Positions 18,117 to 26,568 of a DNA stretch of 64,000 nt are shown piece by piece. Position 1 is the first letter of the stretch, and every line of letters starts with the position of its first letter. The DNA is taken from positions 95,398-159,397 of the forward strand of contig NZ_JAGGQU010000031.1 of NCBI RefSeq assembly GCF_018613155.1. Reading direction: 5' to 3'. This stretch comes from Bacillus sp. ISL-55. Lineage in GTDB: Bacteria > Bacillota > Bacilli > Bacillales > Cytobacillaceae. The notes below the pieces were generated by a model. That model was not told where the DNA came from, made no database searches, and saw nothing but the letters and a program-made list of their open reading frames with translations. Position numbers and translations under genes: made by a program.

Positions 18117-19364
18117 TTAGTTCCGGATTGGAGGAGCTGTTTCTTCTGGAGAGAGCTCGCGGATCAGGACAGGGACTGGATAGTCGACTCCTTCTTTTTT
18201 CTCCAGCTTGATTGCGTATAATGCCTGGAGTGCCTGATGGTCCTCTTCACGGAATGTCATTTTTCCTTTTGGTGATTCAAAGCTCATTCCTTCCATCGTT
18301 TCAATCAGCTTTTTGGAATCAGTGTCCCCTTCTGTTTTCTTCAATGCTTCGACGATCGCCATCGCAGCTGTCATGCCTCCTGGTGTAAATAGATCTGGCA
18401 GCTCACCGTTAAAGCGCTTTTTATGTTCATCAACAAGCCATTTATTGATGTCATTTTGCGGGAGATCATGATAATAAACAGTGAAGCCTTCCATGCCGAC
18501 AAGCGGCTCCATCGTGGCAAGTGCAGCGATATCTGGTGCACCAGTAGAGATTTTGATGCCTTTTTCCTGGACCTTCATATCTGAAATCTGGTTCCATGGC
18601 GAATTCGCGCCCGCCCAGACAACAAATAAGTAATCAGGCTTTTGGTCGATGATTTTCTGGATGTTCGAAGTGAAGTCAGTTGCAGCTGGATCTGCATATT
18701 CTTCGTGGATGATTTCGGCGCCAAGTTTTTCGGCTGCTTCTTTAAACGCTGCAACGCCATCACGTCCAAAAGAATAATCCGGAGCAAGAGTCGCGATTTT
18801 CACACCATCCTTCGCGATTGCAGCAGCACCCGCAACAGCATCCTGTGATGAGTTACGCGCCGTACGGAAGATGTATTCATTGAATTCAGAGCCTGTGATG
18901 CTGTCTGCTACAGCTGGCTCGACGATCATGATTTTTTCATATTCCTCGGCAAGCGGCAGGACTGCCAGCGTGTCACCTGAGCTTGAAGATCCGACCAGGA
19001 AATCTACTTCATCCTCTTCCAGAAGTTTCGTCGCTTTCTGGACCGCTACCTCAGGTTTGGTTTCTGTATCTTCCACAATGAATTCAATTTTTCGGCCCGC
19101 GACTTCATTTGTTCCATTAGTGGCGTATTCAAGGCCGAGCTCGAACCCGCGAAGAGTCTGCTTCCCATAAGCTTCAAGACCGCCTGTCTGCGAAGCCAGC
19201 ACACCAATTTTAATCGGTTCTGAGTTCTTCGGTTCTGAGTTCCCTTCTTTCTTCCCTTCAGTGCCTCCTGACTTCTCAGTTCCCGATCCACTGCAGGCAC
19301 TTGTAAACAACAGTACCAAAATGAGCATAAATGATAAAACAAAATTCCGCTGACCAGCTTTCAT
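18117..19364 (-). CDS. livK: Liv-type ABC transporter substrate-binding lipoprotein
   Basis: This 415-residue extracytoplasmic receptor has a lipoprotein signal peptide with lipobox FTSAC (Cys24) and a low-complexity Ser/Gly/Lys linker. The mature part is a periplasmic-binding-protein type I fold (family 5/6, Leu/Ile/Val and amide-like): IKIGVLASQTGGLEAYGKQ at the start and an LVGSSSSGDTLAVLPLAEE segment in the first lobe. It is the first gene of the liv operon and is preceded by the TGTAACT direct-repeat promoter. The ligand is not deducible from sequence alone; the downstream enzymes point to an acid destined for CoA activation. Confidence 0.92.
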   Translation of the reverse strand: MKAGQRNFVLSFMLILVLLFTSACSGSGTEKSGGTEGKKEGNSEPKNSEPIKIGVLASQTGGLEAYGKQTLRGFELGLEYATNGTNEVAGRKIEFIVEDTETKPEVAVQKATKLLEEDEVDFLVGSSSSGDTLAVLPLAEEYEKIMIVEPAVADSITGSEFNEYIFRTARNSSQDAVAGAAAIAKDGVKIATLAPDYSFGRDGVAAFKEAAEKLGAEIIHEEYADPAATDFTSNIQKIIDQKPDYLFVVWAGANSPWNQISDMKVQEKGIKISTGAPDIAALATMEPLVGMEGFTVYYHDLPQNDINKWLVDEHKKRFNGELPDLFTPGGMTAAMAIVEALKKTEGDTDSKKLIETMEGMSFESPKGKMTFREEDHQALQALYAIKLEKKEGVDYPVPVLIRELSPEETAPPIRN

Positions 19365-19415
19365 TTCCTTTCCCCCTTTAAAATGTTGATTCCAAAGCCC
19401 ATTAGCTTTGACATC

Positions 19416-19448
19416 ATCTTAAAAAATGCCAGTTACAAATGAGTTACA
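19416..19448 (-). promoter_or_regulatory. SARP-type direct repeat and promoter of the liv operon
   Basis: On the minus strand TGTAACT, four bases (CATT), TGTAACT lie at 19448-19431. They are followed after exactly 9 bp by TAAGAT (19421-19416) as -10. The layout matches the acyl-CoA ligase promoter at 10506-10538 in heptamer, spacer and distance. The 11-bp period places both heptamers on one DNA face, as in promoters bound by SARP-family activators. Confidence 0.7.
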
Positions 19449-19553
19449 TCATGCAGAAAATTAGTTGTTGAAGTTCTAAAAATGAATGAAAAGTGAAACC
19501 CAAAAGAGGCGTATTCCGTATAGAGAGATACATAAAAAAGGGGGACAACTTCG

Positions 19554-19811
19554 ATGGATTCCGTATTTTTGTTTATCCTGATCCTTTTCACACTTCCATG
19601 GATCATTACAACCATCATCATGACGCCGATCCAGTACAGATATATCAAAAGAATGGAAGAAATAAAGAAACAGAAGCAGCTTTCACAAAGTCAAATGTAC
19701 GAGGAAATGCCTGTGCAGGAAGAAATCCTTCATATGAACCTGCAATCGAATATTTTGTTCATTCCGGCAAATATCATTGCAGGATTAATTTATAAGTACC
19801 GGCAACGGTAA
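19554..19811 (+). CDS. Small two-segment membrane protein, unknown function
   Basis: This 85-residue protein has an N-terminal hydrophobic helix (about residues 3-24) and a second one (about 65-80, NILFIPANIIAGLIYKY). A charged, Lys/Glu/Gln-rich linker lies between them (RYIKRMEEIKKQKQ). The start follows AAAGGGGG with good spacing. It is not recognised. It is divergent from livK and precedes another small gene on the same strand. Confidence 0.7.
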   Translation: MDSVFLFILILFTLPWIITTIIMTPIQYRYIKRMEEIKKQKQLSQSQMYEEMPVQEEILHMNLQSNILFIPANIIAGLIYKYRQR

Positions 19812-19840
19812 AACACTAAATCTTCCAAATAAAAAAGTAT

Positions 19841-19894
19841 CCCCTCCAACTTTTATGGCAATAACGTTACTAAATTGCCAAAAACATGGAGGGG
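19841..19894 (+). promoter_or_regulatory. Leader hairpin that sequesters a ribosome binding site
   Basis: CCCCTCCA (19841-19848) is the perfect complement of TGGAGGGG (19887-19894), which is the ribosome binding site of the gene at 19901. Between them a second perfect stem forms (TGGCAAT 19856-19862 with ATTGCCA 19874-19880). In the folded state the start region would be closed. Confidence 0.65.
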
Positions 19895-19900
19895 ATTTCT

Positions 19901-20218
19901 ATGATGGGAATCTATTTGATCAATGAAAAGATTCATATAAATGGACACGTCCAGGATGAAAGTGTTGAAATTCAGCAAAGCCTGCTGCTTGATTTCATGA
20001 AGAAAGAGAATATTCAGCCTGTAAAATTGAATCCATACCAGCTGAACGAGCATTATACGATTCCACATGCACTGCTTTATGATTTAAAACTCCATAGAAA
20101 GCAGATTGATTGCCTGCTGATGTACTCCAATGAATCTATCGAAGATTTCGCTGCAACCTATCCTGCAAGATGGCTGATCCTGAAGAGTTATTTTGACACC
20201 GTTCTAACTGTCGCCTAA
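19901..20218 (+). CDS. Uncharacterised 105-residue protein with a folded leader
   Basis: This soluble protein starts MMGIYLINEKIHINGHV, has no membrane segment and is not recognised. The ATG at 19901 is 6 nt after GGAGGGG; an upstream in-frame ATG at 19886 would itself lie inside the hairpin arm. The ribosome binding site is fully paired in a predicted two-stem leader, so translation may be controlled by temperature, an RNA or a ligand. It ends 24 nt from the convergent glyoxalase-family gene. Confidence 0.72.
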   Translation: MMGIYLINEKIHINGHVQDESVEIQQSLLLDFMKKENIQPVKLNPYQLNEHYTIPHALLYDLKLHRKQIDCLLMYSNESIEDFAATYPARWLILKSYFDTVLTVA

Positions 20219-20242
20219 GGCAGTAATAGCATCAGTTCCAAG

Positions 20243-20644
20243 TCAAAAGCCGTCTGTCCCGCCAAAAGCGATGCAGTAGCCATCAAGATCTTTGACTGCA
20301 AACTCTTTCCAAGGGCCATTATTTTCATCAACCCATGGATCGATGGCGATTTGCGCACCCTTTTCCTTGAATTCTCGATATAACTCATCAAGCGAATTCC
20401 AGTCTTCCACATAGCAATAAAGGTCGAACCCTTGCTGCTCCCCTGATGCCGGCGGATTAGGCCTCACTTCCTTGGGGTCGCTGGCTTCCAGCAGTTTTAT
20501 TGCCAGTCCTGAAAATCCATCTCGGATGGCCCACCAGTCGGTCACCTCACAGCCTAGTACATCACTGTAAAACTTCCGCGATTTTGCCAGGTCCGATACC
20601 AATAAAACCTTCAATGAACTGTGAATCTGTCTTTTTGTTTCCAT
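20243..20644 (-). CDS. VOC (glyoxalase/bleomycin-resistance) family protein
   Basis: This 133-residue protein has the paired beta-alpha-beta-beta-beta modules of the vicinal-oxygen-chelate fold: SLKVLLVSDLAKSRKFYSDVLG at the N-terminus and FDLYCYVEDWNSLDELYREFKEKG in the second half, ending FAVKDLDGYCIAFGG. Possible roles are an isomerase, a dioxygenase or an antibiotic-binding protein. It begins 18 nt after the large SARP-like regulator gene with AGGAGG upstream, so the two are probably co-transcribed. Confidence 0.85.
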   Translation of the reverse strand: METKRQIHSSLKVLLVSDLAKSRKFYSDVLGCEVTDWWAIRDGFSGLAIKLLEASDPKEVRPNPPASGEQQGFDLYCYVEDWNSLDELYREFKEKGAQIAIDPWVDENNGPWKEFAVKDLDGYCIAFGGTDGF

Positions 20645-20661
20645 TCCATCCTCCTGTAAGT

Positions 20662-23600
20662 CTATTGATTTTGTCCTTCAATAATCATTTCATACATATG
20701 CTTGGTTGGATCGAGCGGAGTGACTCCAAGTTCTTCCTCCAGCACTTCACTGCATTTATTATACCAGCGGATGGCTTGCGGGCGATTGTTCTTCCGATAA
20801 TAGCAAAACATCAGCAATCGATAGGCTTCCTCCCATGTTCTGTCTCTGTGGAGGATTTTTTGGCACCAATGAATGGCAGCATCATAGTTTTCACGCCTTA
20901 CATTTAGCTGCGCCAGTTTCTCTGCACTTCGCAAAAAGTAAACAAGCAGCCTTTCTCGCTCATTGAGGCACCAGTCCTCATATCGTCGTTCAGGAAGATA
21001 ATCCCCATTATACAAATTCAATGCACGCTCTAGTTCTTCCATTGATTTTTCCGTATTCTTCTCTTCAAGGCCGGCTTCTGCCCATTCTTCAAATATACGC
21101 GAATCCAGTTCGATTGCTGCCTGGGGGTTAACTCCGTATCCCGCTCCTTCCCTGATAATGAAAAATGGGGCGGATCTCGCTTTGCGCGAAGGCTCCAGGA
21201 CATTATTCAAGGCATTCAGGGCAACTTTAAAATCTCTGTCTGCATTCTTTTCCTCATGGGTCGGCCAGAGAATCTGGAAAATATCCTCCTTCATCAGGAA
21301 CTGGTTCCTCCTTGTCAAGAAAAGCTGGAACAGCTCTTTTGCCTTTCCCCTCTGCCAATCCCTGTCCTCCACTTCCCTGTCCCCCAGCCAGAGCCGGAAC
21401 TGGCCAAGCGTTTGCACCCTTAATGTATAGCCAGGATGAGTACTCAGGCGATGAATCTTCAAATCCTCCAACAGCTTCTCTGCATATCCTGGCACAATGG
21501 ATTGCTTTACCGCTTCAATGAGCATAGGTATGAACATTTGCAAGTCCCGCGGCCCAAATGTCGTCCGCTTCTTCAGGAAAAATTCATATCCGCCTGTCTT
21601 CATCAATTTTAAAAAGCTTGAAAATGCTGATCTGAATTCCTCTTCTTCATTCAATGAAAAATAATAATAGGACTTCCAAAACGACAGCAGCATCCTGCCA
21701 TATTCATCACCACACTGGTTGATCAGCCCCTCTGCTTTATGAAGGTTCTCGCACGCCTCCTTGTGCCTGTCATTATAAATTGACGCAATCGCCAGGCAAA
21801 GCGTTATAAGTGCTGAAAGCCAGACATCCTTCACCTGTTCTGTTTCAAGCAGCGCCTTTCGTCCAGCCTCAGCAGCCCGCTCATATTCACGCCTTGAGCC
21901 GTAAAGAATACACAATCCCATCAGCGGCTCTGCCTTCCCTCGTTCGATGCTCAGACGTCCCATGATTTCAAGTGCCGTTTCATAGCATTTTTCAGCCAGG
22001 GTCAGATCGTACTGTTCAATGAGTTGAACGGCATGCCCCATCCTGATCCATCCGCAAGCCTCCACAAACGGAGCTTGGATATCAATCCCATACTGTATCC
22101 CTGATTGTGATAAAGTTTTTGCCTTCATGCCATTGCCTGTAAAAGCTTCAATCAATGCCAGAAGAAGATCTGTCTCCCTGTGTGATTGCGGCAAATGCAG
22201 TTTTTCATCCAGATGGCCAATCGCCTTTGCATCCGTTAAAATCCTTCTCGTTTCTTGAAATCGGCCGGTCCTCAAATATAACCGGGCTTCCAGGTTTCCA
22301 TCCTCTATAAGAACCCCCATCGACCTTGCCCGTTCAATCCACCTTTCTGCCTTCAATGCCTGCCCGGAATTGATCAGGTTTTCAGCAAGCAGGCGATAGA
22401 GCCTTCCCGTTTCCTCCGCGGCATCTTCAAGCATCTCCGCTTCCCGAAGCTCAATTGCCTGAGCTAAGATGCGCTCAGCTTTAAGCGGCTGGATTGTATC
22501 AAGATAAATTTTTGCTTTGCCCTCAAGTGCCTTGCTTTTCCAAACTGCATTTCCCATCCTGTCAGCTGTCTGTATTGCCTGTTCATAGCATGCTTCCGCT
22601 TGCTTGTACAATGAGCGATAGCGGTACACTTCTCCCTCAAGAAATAAAAGGGAACAATAGCGGCTTTTGTCTTCCAGTGGGATTCTCGCTAGCCGCTCCT
22701 GCAGATTCTCGAGCTTCCCCATTTCGAGAAGCTCCATCCCCTGTTCGTCCATTATCGCTGCAGCAGCGCTGTATTGGCCAATTTTCTCATAACAGTATAA
22801 TGCCTCTTCCCACTGCCCCTTTTTTTCAAAATAATGGGCACTGTTCATCATTAATCCTTTGTATTGACCAGGCTGGCTAGTAATCAGCCTGTTCTCGAGG
22901 AATTCTCGAAAAAGCGCATGATACCTGAACTGGCTGTCGCCTATCTGCTGGATGAAAAGATTTTTCGCATTCAGCTGCTGCAGCATCTGGATGGAACCGT
23001 TCATACCGAGGATGTGATCGCAGATATCCGTACTTATTTCCTCAAAGATACTTGTCTGTTCAAGGAATTGCTGGATCATTGGAGGCTGTTTCGAAAACAC
23101 TTCATGAACCAGGTATTGAAACAGGTCCTCAAGCGACTTTGCCGGCTCTGCCAGGAGATCATCCAGGCTTTGCAGGTGAGGAAGCTGCTGAGCGATCATT
23201 CCAATGGCAATGACCCATCCTTCTGTAATTTGATACAACTGGTCGATCTGTTCGTCACTGATAGCAAGCTGATAATAATCAGAAAGGAGCAGTTCAATTT
23301 CTTCTTTGCCAAAAATCAAATCTATCTTTGATATCTCATTCAATTCATTTTTAGCCCTTAACTTAGCCAGCACTTTCCAGCCGGGCTTCGTCCTCGTCGA
23401 AATAACAAGATGGAGATGTCCCGGCATGTGCTCCAGCAGTTTTTCTATCCAGACGTTGATATGGTAGGAATGTTCGATTGCGTGGAAATCATCCAGGATG
23501 ACAACGATCTGTTCAGGTATTTGGAGTACCTCATTGATGAAAAGCGAAGAGAGCATGCTAAGTTCCTCTTCTCTTATATAACGGTCCATTTTTTTCATAT

Positions 23601-23904
23601 AAGAGATTAACTCATGGCCAAAATCCGGGAACAAGGTTTGAATCGAGGCTGTCAAATAGGATAGAAACGGGAGAATATCGTCATCCGAAGAAGTGATTGT
23701 ATACCAGCAGCATGACTGGTTCTGATCCTTGACATGCAATGCGAGAGCTGTGCTCTTTCCATAACCGGCACCTGCCTGGATGATGGTCAGCGGCTTTTGA
23801 GTAATCGCTTTCATTTTTTTCGATAATCTGGCCCTTCTGATCCATTGATCCTGTAAGCCAGGAACAATTAATTTTGTTTTGATCAATGGCAATGTTCCCT
23901 GCAT
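20662..23904 (-). CDS. Large STAND-ATPase transcriptional regulator with TPR and C-terminal SARP (winged-helix + BTAD) domains
   Basis: This 1080-residue regulator has three parts. Residues about 1-330 are a MalT-like STAND/NTPase domain with Walker A QAGAGYGKST (about 43-52) and Walker B VVILDDFH. Residues about 350-810 are helical repeats of TPR type (for example ALYCYEKIGQYSAAAAI, AEACYEQAIQTADRMG). Residues about 828-1080 are an OmpR-type winged helix (LRVQTLGQFRLWLGDREV, RGKAKELFQLFL) followed by a BTAD domain, the order found in SARP/AfsR activators. LuxR-type MalT proteins carry a different DNA-binding domain. SARPs bind direct heptamers spaced 11 bp apart, and exactly such repeats occur at two nearby promoters. 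It probably senses a metabolite and activates the liv/acyl-CoA block. Confidence 0.88.
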   Translation of the reverse strand: MQGTLPLIKTKLIVPGLQDQWIRRARLSKKMKAITQKPLTIIQAGAGYGKSTALALHVKDQNQSCCWYTITSSDDDILPFLSYLTASIQTLFPDFGHELISYMKKMDRYIREEELSMLSSLFINEVLQIPEQIVVILDDFHAIEHSYHINVWIEKLLEHMPGHLHLVISTRTKPGWKVLAKLRAKNELNEISKIDLIFGKEEIELLLSDYYQLAISDEQIDQLYQITEGWVIAIGMIAQQLPHLQSLDDLLAEPAKSLEDLFQYLVHEVFSKQPPMIQQFLEQTSIFEEISTDICDHILGMNGSIQMLQQLNAKNLFIQQIGDSQFRYHALFREFLENRLITSQPGQYKGLMMNSAHYFEKKGQWEEALYCYEKIGQYSAAAAIMDEQGMELLEMGKLENLQERLARIPLEDKSRYCSLLFLEGEVYRYRSLYKQAEACYEQAIQTADRMGNAVWKSKALEGKAKIYLDTIQPLKAERILAQAIELREAEMLEDAAEETGRLYRLLAENLINSGQALKAERWIERARSMGVLIEDGNLEARLYLRTGRFQETRRILTDAKAIGHLDEKLHLPQSHRETDLLLALIEAFTGNGMKAKTLSQSGIQYGIDIQAPFVEACGWIRMGHAVQLIEQYDLTLAEKCYETALEIMGRLSIERGKAEPLMGLCILYGSRREYERAAEAGRKALLETEQVKDVWLSALITLCLAIASIYNDRHKEACENLHKAEGLINQCGDEYGRMLLSFWKSYYYFSLNEEEEFRSAFSSFLKLMKTGGYEFFLKKRTTFGPRDLQMFIPMLIEAVKQSIVPGYAEKLLEDLKIHRLSTHPGYTLRVQTLGQFRLWLGDREVEDRDWQRGKAKELFQLFLTRRNQFLMKEDIFQILWPTHEEKNADRDFKVALNALNNVLEPSRKARSAPFFIIREGAGYGVNPQAAIELDSRIFEEWAEAGLEEKNTEKSMEELERALNLYNGDYLPERRYEDWCLNERERLLVYFLRSAEKLAQLNVRRENYDAAIHWCQKILHRDRTWEEAYRLLMFCYYRKNNRPQAIRWYNKCSEVLEEELGVTPLDPTKHMYEMIIEGQNQ

Positions 23905-23956
23905 ATAATCTCCGCCCTGGTTTTATTATAATGATGCAAGTCTAACATAAATGAAT

Positions 23957-23988
23957 TAAAAAAAGACTCGAAAATTGACGAGTCTTTT
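23957..23988 (-). terminator. Terminator downstream of the signal peptidase gene
   Basis: AAAAGACTCG and CGAGTCTTTT form a perfect 10-bp stem with an 8-nt loop. On the minus strand it is followed by a T run. Confidence 0.85.
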
Positions 23989-24007
23989 CACTTCTCTATA
24001 TGTATAG

Positions 24008-24562
24008 TTAGAAAGATACATCCATTTCCTCGAGCGGCCAATACCTCAGATTCACTTTGCCGACGACCTGCTCTTCTGAAATGAACCCAAACTGCCTGCT
24101 GTCCCAGCTGCCCAGACGGTTATCGCCAAGGACGAACAATTTCCCTGCCGGCACTCTTTCAACCCCGGTCAAATCCTCAAGGGTAAAGTCGCCGGTCAAA
24201 TAGCCGCCGGGTGATTGCTCGCGGTAATGCTTCAAAAAAGGTTCCTTCAATTGTTTGCCATTGATGAATAACATGTCTTCACGATATTCAACTTTATCGC
24301 CTGGCAGACCGATGACGCGTTTCACAAAGTCTTCCTCTTCATTCGCATGGAATACGATTACGTCAAACCTTTCGAGATCTTCTGTTTCGTATCCCAGCTT
24401 ATTGACAACGACCTTATTCCCATCTTCCAGTGTAGGAAGCATGGATTCTCCTTCAACAACATAATTGGAAAAAAAGAAAATCCTAATAAAGACAAATATG
24501 ATCATTCCGAGAGCAAAAGCCTTGATCCATTCGAGCCCTTCCCTTTTCACGATTTCTCTCAT
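24008..24562 (-). CDS. sipT: Type I signal peptidase (SipS/SipT family)
   Basis: This membrane-anchored serine protease cleaves signal peptides of exported pre-proteins. The 184 residues have one N-terminal membrane helix (about 15-33). The catalytic Ser follows in VEGESMLPTL (about residue 40) and the catalytic Lys in DFVKRVIGLPGDKVEY (about 80). The box E motif LGDNRLGSWDSRQFG lies near 145-160. This is the short, single-helix type of bacilli. It begins 28 nt after the TVP38-family gene, probably in one operon. The symbol is by family; sipS/T/U/V paralogues cannot be separated with certainty here. Confidence 0.9.
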   Translation of the reverse strand: MREIVKREGLEWIKAFALGMIIFVFIRIFFFSNYVVEGESMLPTLEDGNKVVVNKLGYETEDLERFDVIVFHANEEEDFVKRVIGLPGDKVEYREDMLFINGKQLKEPFLKHYREQSPGGYLTGDFTLEDLTGVERVPAGKLFVLGDNRLGSWDSRQFGFISEEQVVGKVNLRYWPLEEMDVSF

Positions 24563-24589
24563 TGACTTCCTTCACCACCTGTTTTCCTG

Positions 24590-25207
24590 CTATCTGTCAT
24601 TATCGTCTTTTCCAACACTCATATTCATTTTTACTTCAATTCTTTTGCCGATATACCACAAGATAGCGATTACTGCCAGAACGATAGCCGTTCGCGCGGG
24701 ATTAGTGATTAAAGACCTAATATCATAACCTACAAAGCTGATAGTAAAAATCATCACCATTTTTCCCGTTATCACTGCAAGCATATACTGTGCCATGCTG
24801 ATTTTTGAAAGCCCTGCTACAATATTAACGAGGGCAGATGGAGTGAAAGGGAAGCACAGCATCAGGAAGATCGGTCCAAAACCATGGCGTTCAATCCAGT
24901 TCATCCCTTTCTGGACTTTTGGATGGCGCTGTAAAAACCTTAGGATCCGTCCCTGGCCGTACCGTCGGAAAATCAAAAAGACAATCAACGCCCCGAGAAC
25001 AGCACCAATCCAGGAAAAGAGAAACCCAAGCCACAGCCCAAACGCATTCGCATTTGCCATAACAAATAAGAACAACGGCAGGAACGGCAAAAACGCCTCA
25101 AGCATGGGCAGAAGAATGCCGGGAATCGGTCCAAAAGAACGATATTGATTGAGCAAATCCATAATGTTTTCGGTTGTAAACCATTCTTTCAATAATTCAA
25201 CATCCAT
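24590..25207 (-). CDS. TVP38/TMEM64 (DedA-superfamily) membrane protein
   Basis: This 205-residue integral membrane protein has the SNARE-associated/VTT domain: a central GLWLGFLFSWIGAVLGALIVFLIFRRYG segment and FGPIFLMLCFPFTPSALVN, with the Phe-x-Pro-x-x-Pro type turn of the DedA/VTT family. Members are thought to act in lipid scrambling or membrane homeostasis. The ATG at 25207 has AAGGAGA 5 nt upstream, so the 14-residue upstream extension is rejected. It precedes the signal peptidase gene in the same direction. Confidence 0.87.
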   Translation of the reverse strand: MDVELLKEWFTTENIMDLLNQYRSFGPIPGILLPMLEAFLPFLPLFLFVMANANAFGLWLGFLFSWIGAVLGALIVFLIFRRYGQGRILRFLQRHPKVQKGMNWIERHGFGPIFLMLCFPFTPSALVNIVAGLSKISMAQYMLAVITGKMVMIFTISFVGYDIRSLITNPARTAIVLAVIAILWYIGKRIEVKMNMSVGKDDNDR

Positions 25208-25336
25208 TGAGATCTCCTTGTCCAAAAACACTCGGCAACCAGAATTCAACAGAGTTCTGATTACCTTATCCTATTTACCTCTTAGAGATAATTGTACACC
25301 TCTAATTCTTAATTTGGGTAATTTTTAACAAGCTGT

Positions 25337-26275
25337 CTATTTAGTCAAAAAATTCTGGAGCGCGGTACTGTTTTCTTCAAAATCTATCGCCAGTACTGCT
25401 CCTGCACCGCTCACTCTCTGGTTCTCGAATGATCCTTCAACTGGTATCCTCATTGTTTCGATATTCCGATTATCCTTTGAAATCAGACCTTTTCCCATAA
25501 ATAAGATATCGCCTGTATCCATATTGGTATTAATAAACGGCGTAACTACTCCAACCAATTTAGGAAGCTTCGGCAAAGTCTGGATGCTGGCGAATTCCTT
25601 TCCAACCTCCTTTATGACTTTTTGCTGGCGTTCAACACGGCCAAAATCACCGACTGCATCCTGACGGAACCGGACATACCCAAGAAGATGTTTCCCATCC
25701 AGTCTTTGAACACCCGGTTCGAGTGTGACACCTATTCCCTCGGACATTCTCTTTTCAACGTCGACTTCCACACCTTCTGGGAATGCTTCATCAATCAGAC
25801 GGACGAACCCCTCAAAATCAACGATTGAATAATATTGAAGGCTCACATCAAAGTTTTGCTTTATTGTCTGCCTCAACAATTCCGGTCCGCCAAGCGCAAA
25901 TGCAGCATTGATTTTATTCATCCCGTGTCCCGGAATCTCCACATACGTATCCCTCATGATTGAGGTCAATTTATATGACTCTGTATCTGGATTATAGCTG
26001 GCGATCATGATCGTATCTGAGCGCGAGGTTTCCTTCCCTCTTGCATCACTGCCAATCAACAGGATATTCGTCAGGCCATTGCGGTCGCTCTCGCCATTGA
26101 AATGGTATTCCTGCTTGTTTTCTTCCGTTGCCTTTTCAGATTTATTGACACCTGACCGGAACTGCATGAAGGAATATAACGCAACAGCTCCGACCAGAAG
26201 GAACAGCAGTAAAAAGATACTCGACCACCTGATCCTCTTTTTTCTTTTTTTGTGTTGATGCCTATCAGATCTCAT
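25337..26275 (-). CDS. LytR-CpsA-Psr (LCP) family glycopolymer ligase
   Basis: LCP enzymes transfer undecaprenyl-linked wall teichoic acids or other glycopolymers to peptidoglycan on the outer face of the membrane. The 312 residues have a basic N-terminus (HQHKKRKKRIRW), one membrane helix (about 20-40) and the LCP domain. Signature motifs are NILLIGSDAR near residue 70, RSDTIMIASYNP, SIMRDTYVEIPGHGMNKINAAF, and LGYVRFRQDAVGDFGRVERQQ with the conserved arginines. Closest in type to TagT/TagU/TagV; which one cannot be decided here. Monocistronic. Confidence 0.92.
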   Translation of the reverse strand: MRSDRHQHKKRKKRIRWSSIFLLLFLLVGAVALYSFMQFRSGVNKSEKATEENKQEYHFNGESDRNGLTNILLIGSDARGKETSRSDTIMIASYNPDTESYKLTSIMRDTYVEIPGHGMNKINAAFALGGPELLRQTIKQNFDVSLQYYSIVDFEGFVRLIDEAFPEGVEVDVEKRMSEGIGVTLEPGVQRLDGKHLLGYVRFRQDAVGDFGRVERQQKVIKEVGKEFASIQTLPKLPKLVGVVTPFINTNMDTGDILFMGKGLISKDNRNIETMRIPVEGSFENQRVSGAGAVLAIDFEENSTALQNFLTK

Positions 26276-26528
26276 TCGAAAAACCCTTCCGGTTTATAGA
26301 TATTGATACAACATGATTTTATTAAGTCCTTTTTGTTAACTTGTTTCTTTTTCATTATTTTGATTCATGAGCGTGCTGGATGATGTCCTTCTTAAGTCCA
26401 ATTCAGCCACATAAGGGAACGGTACAAGCGAAAACGAACCCAAAAGCAACATCTAAATATAACTTCATTCCTCTATTACTATTTTCCTTCTTTACCTATA
26501 ACCTTAAACTTCTCTGGAGAAATTTTCA

Positions 26529-26561
26529 AAAAATAAACCCACGGCAGTGCATGCCGTGGGT
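26529..26561 (-). terminator. Terminator downstream of the S9 peptidase gene
   Basis: ACCCACGGCA and TGCCGTGGGT form a perfect 10-bp stem with a 5-nt loop. On the minus strand TTTATTTTTTG follows. Confidence 0.85.
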
Positions 26562-26568
26562 AAGGATG

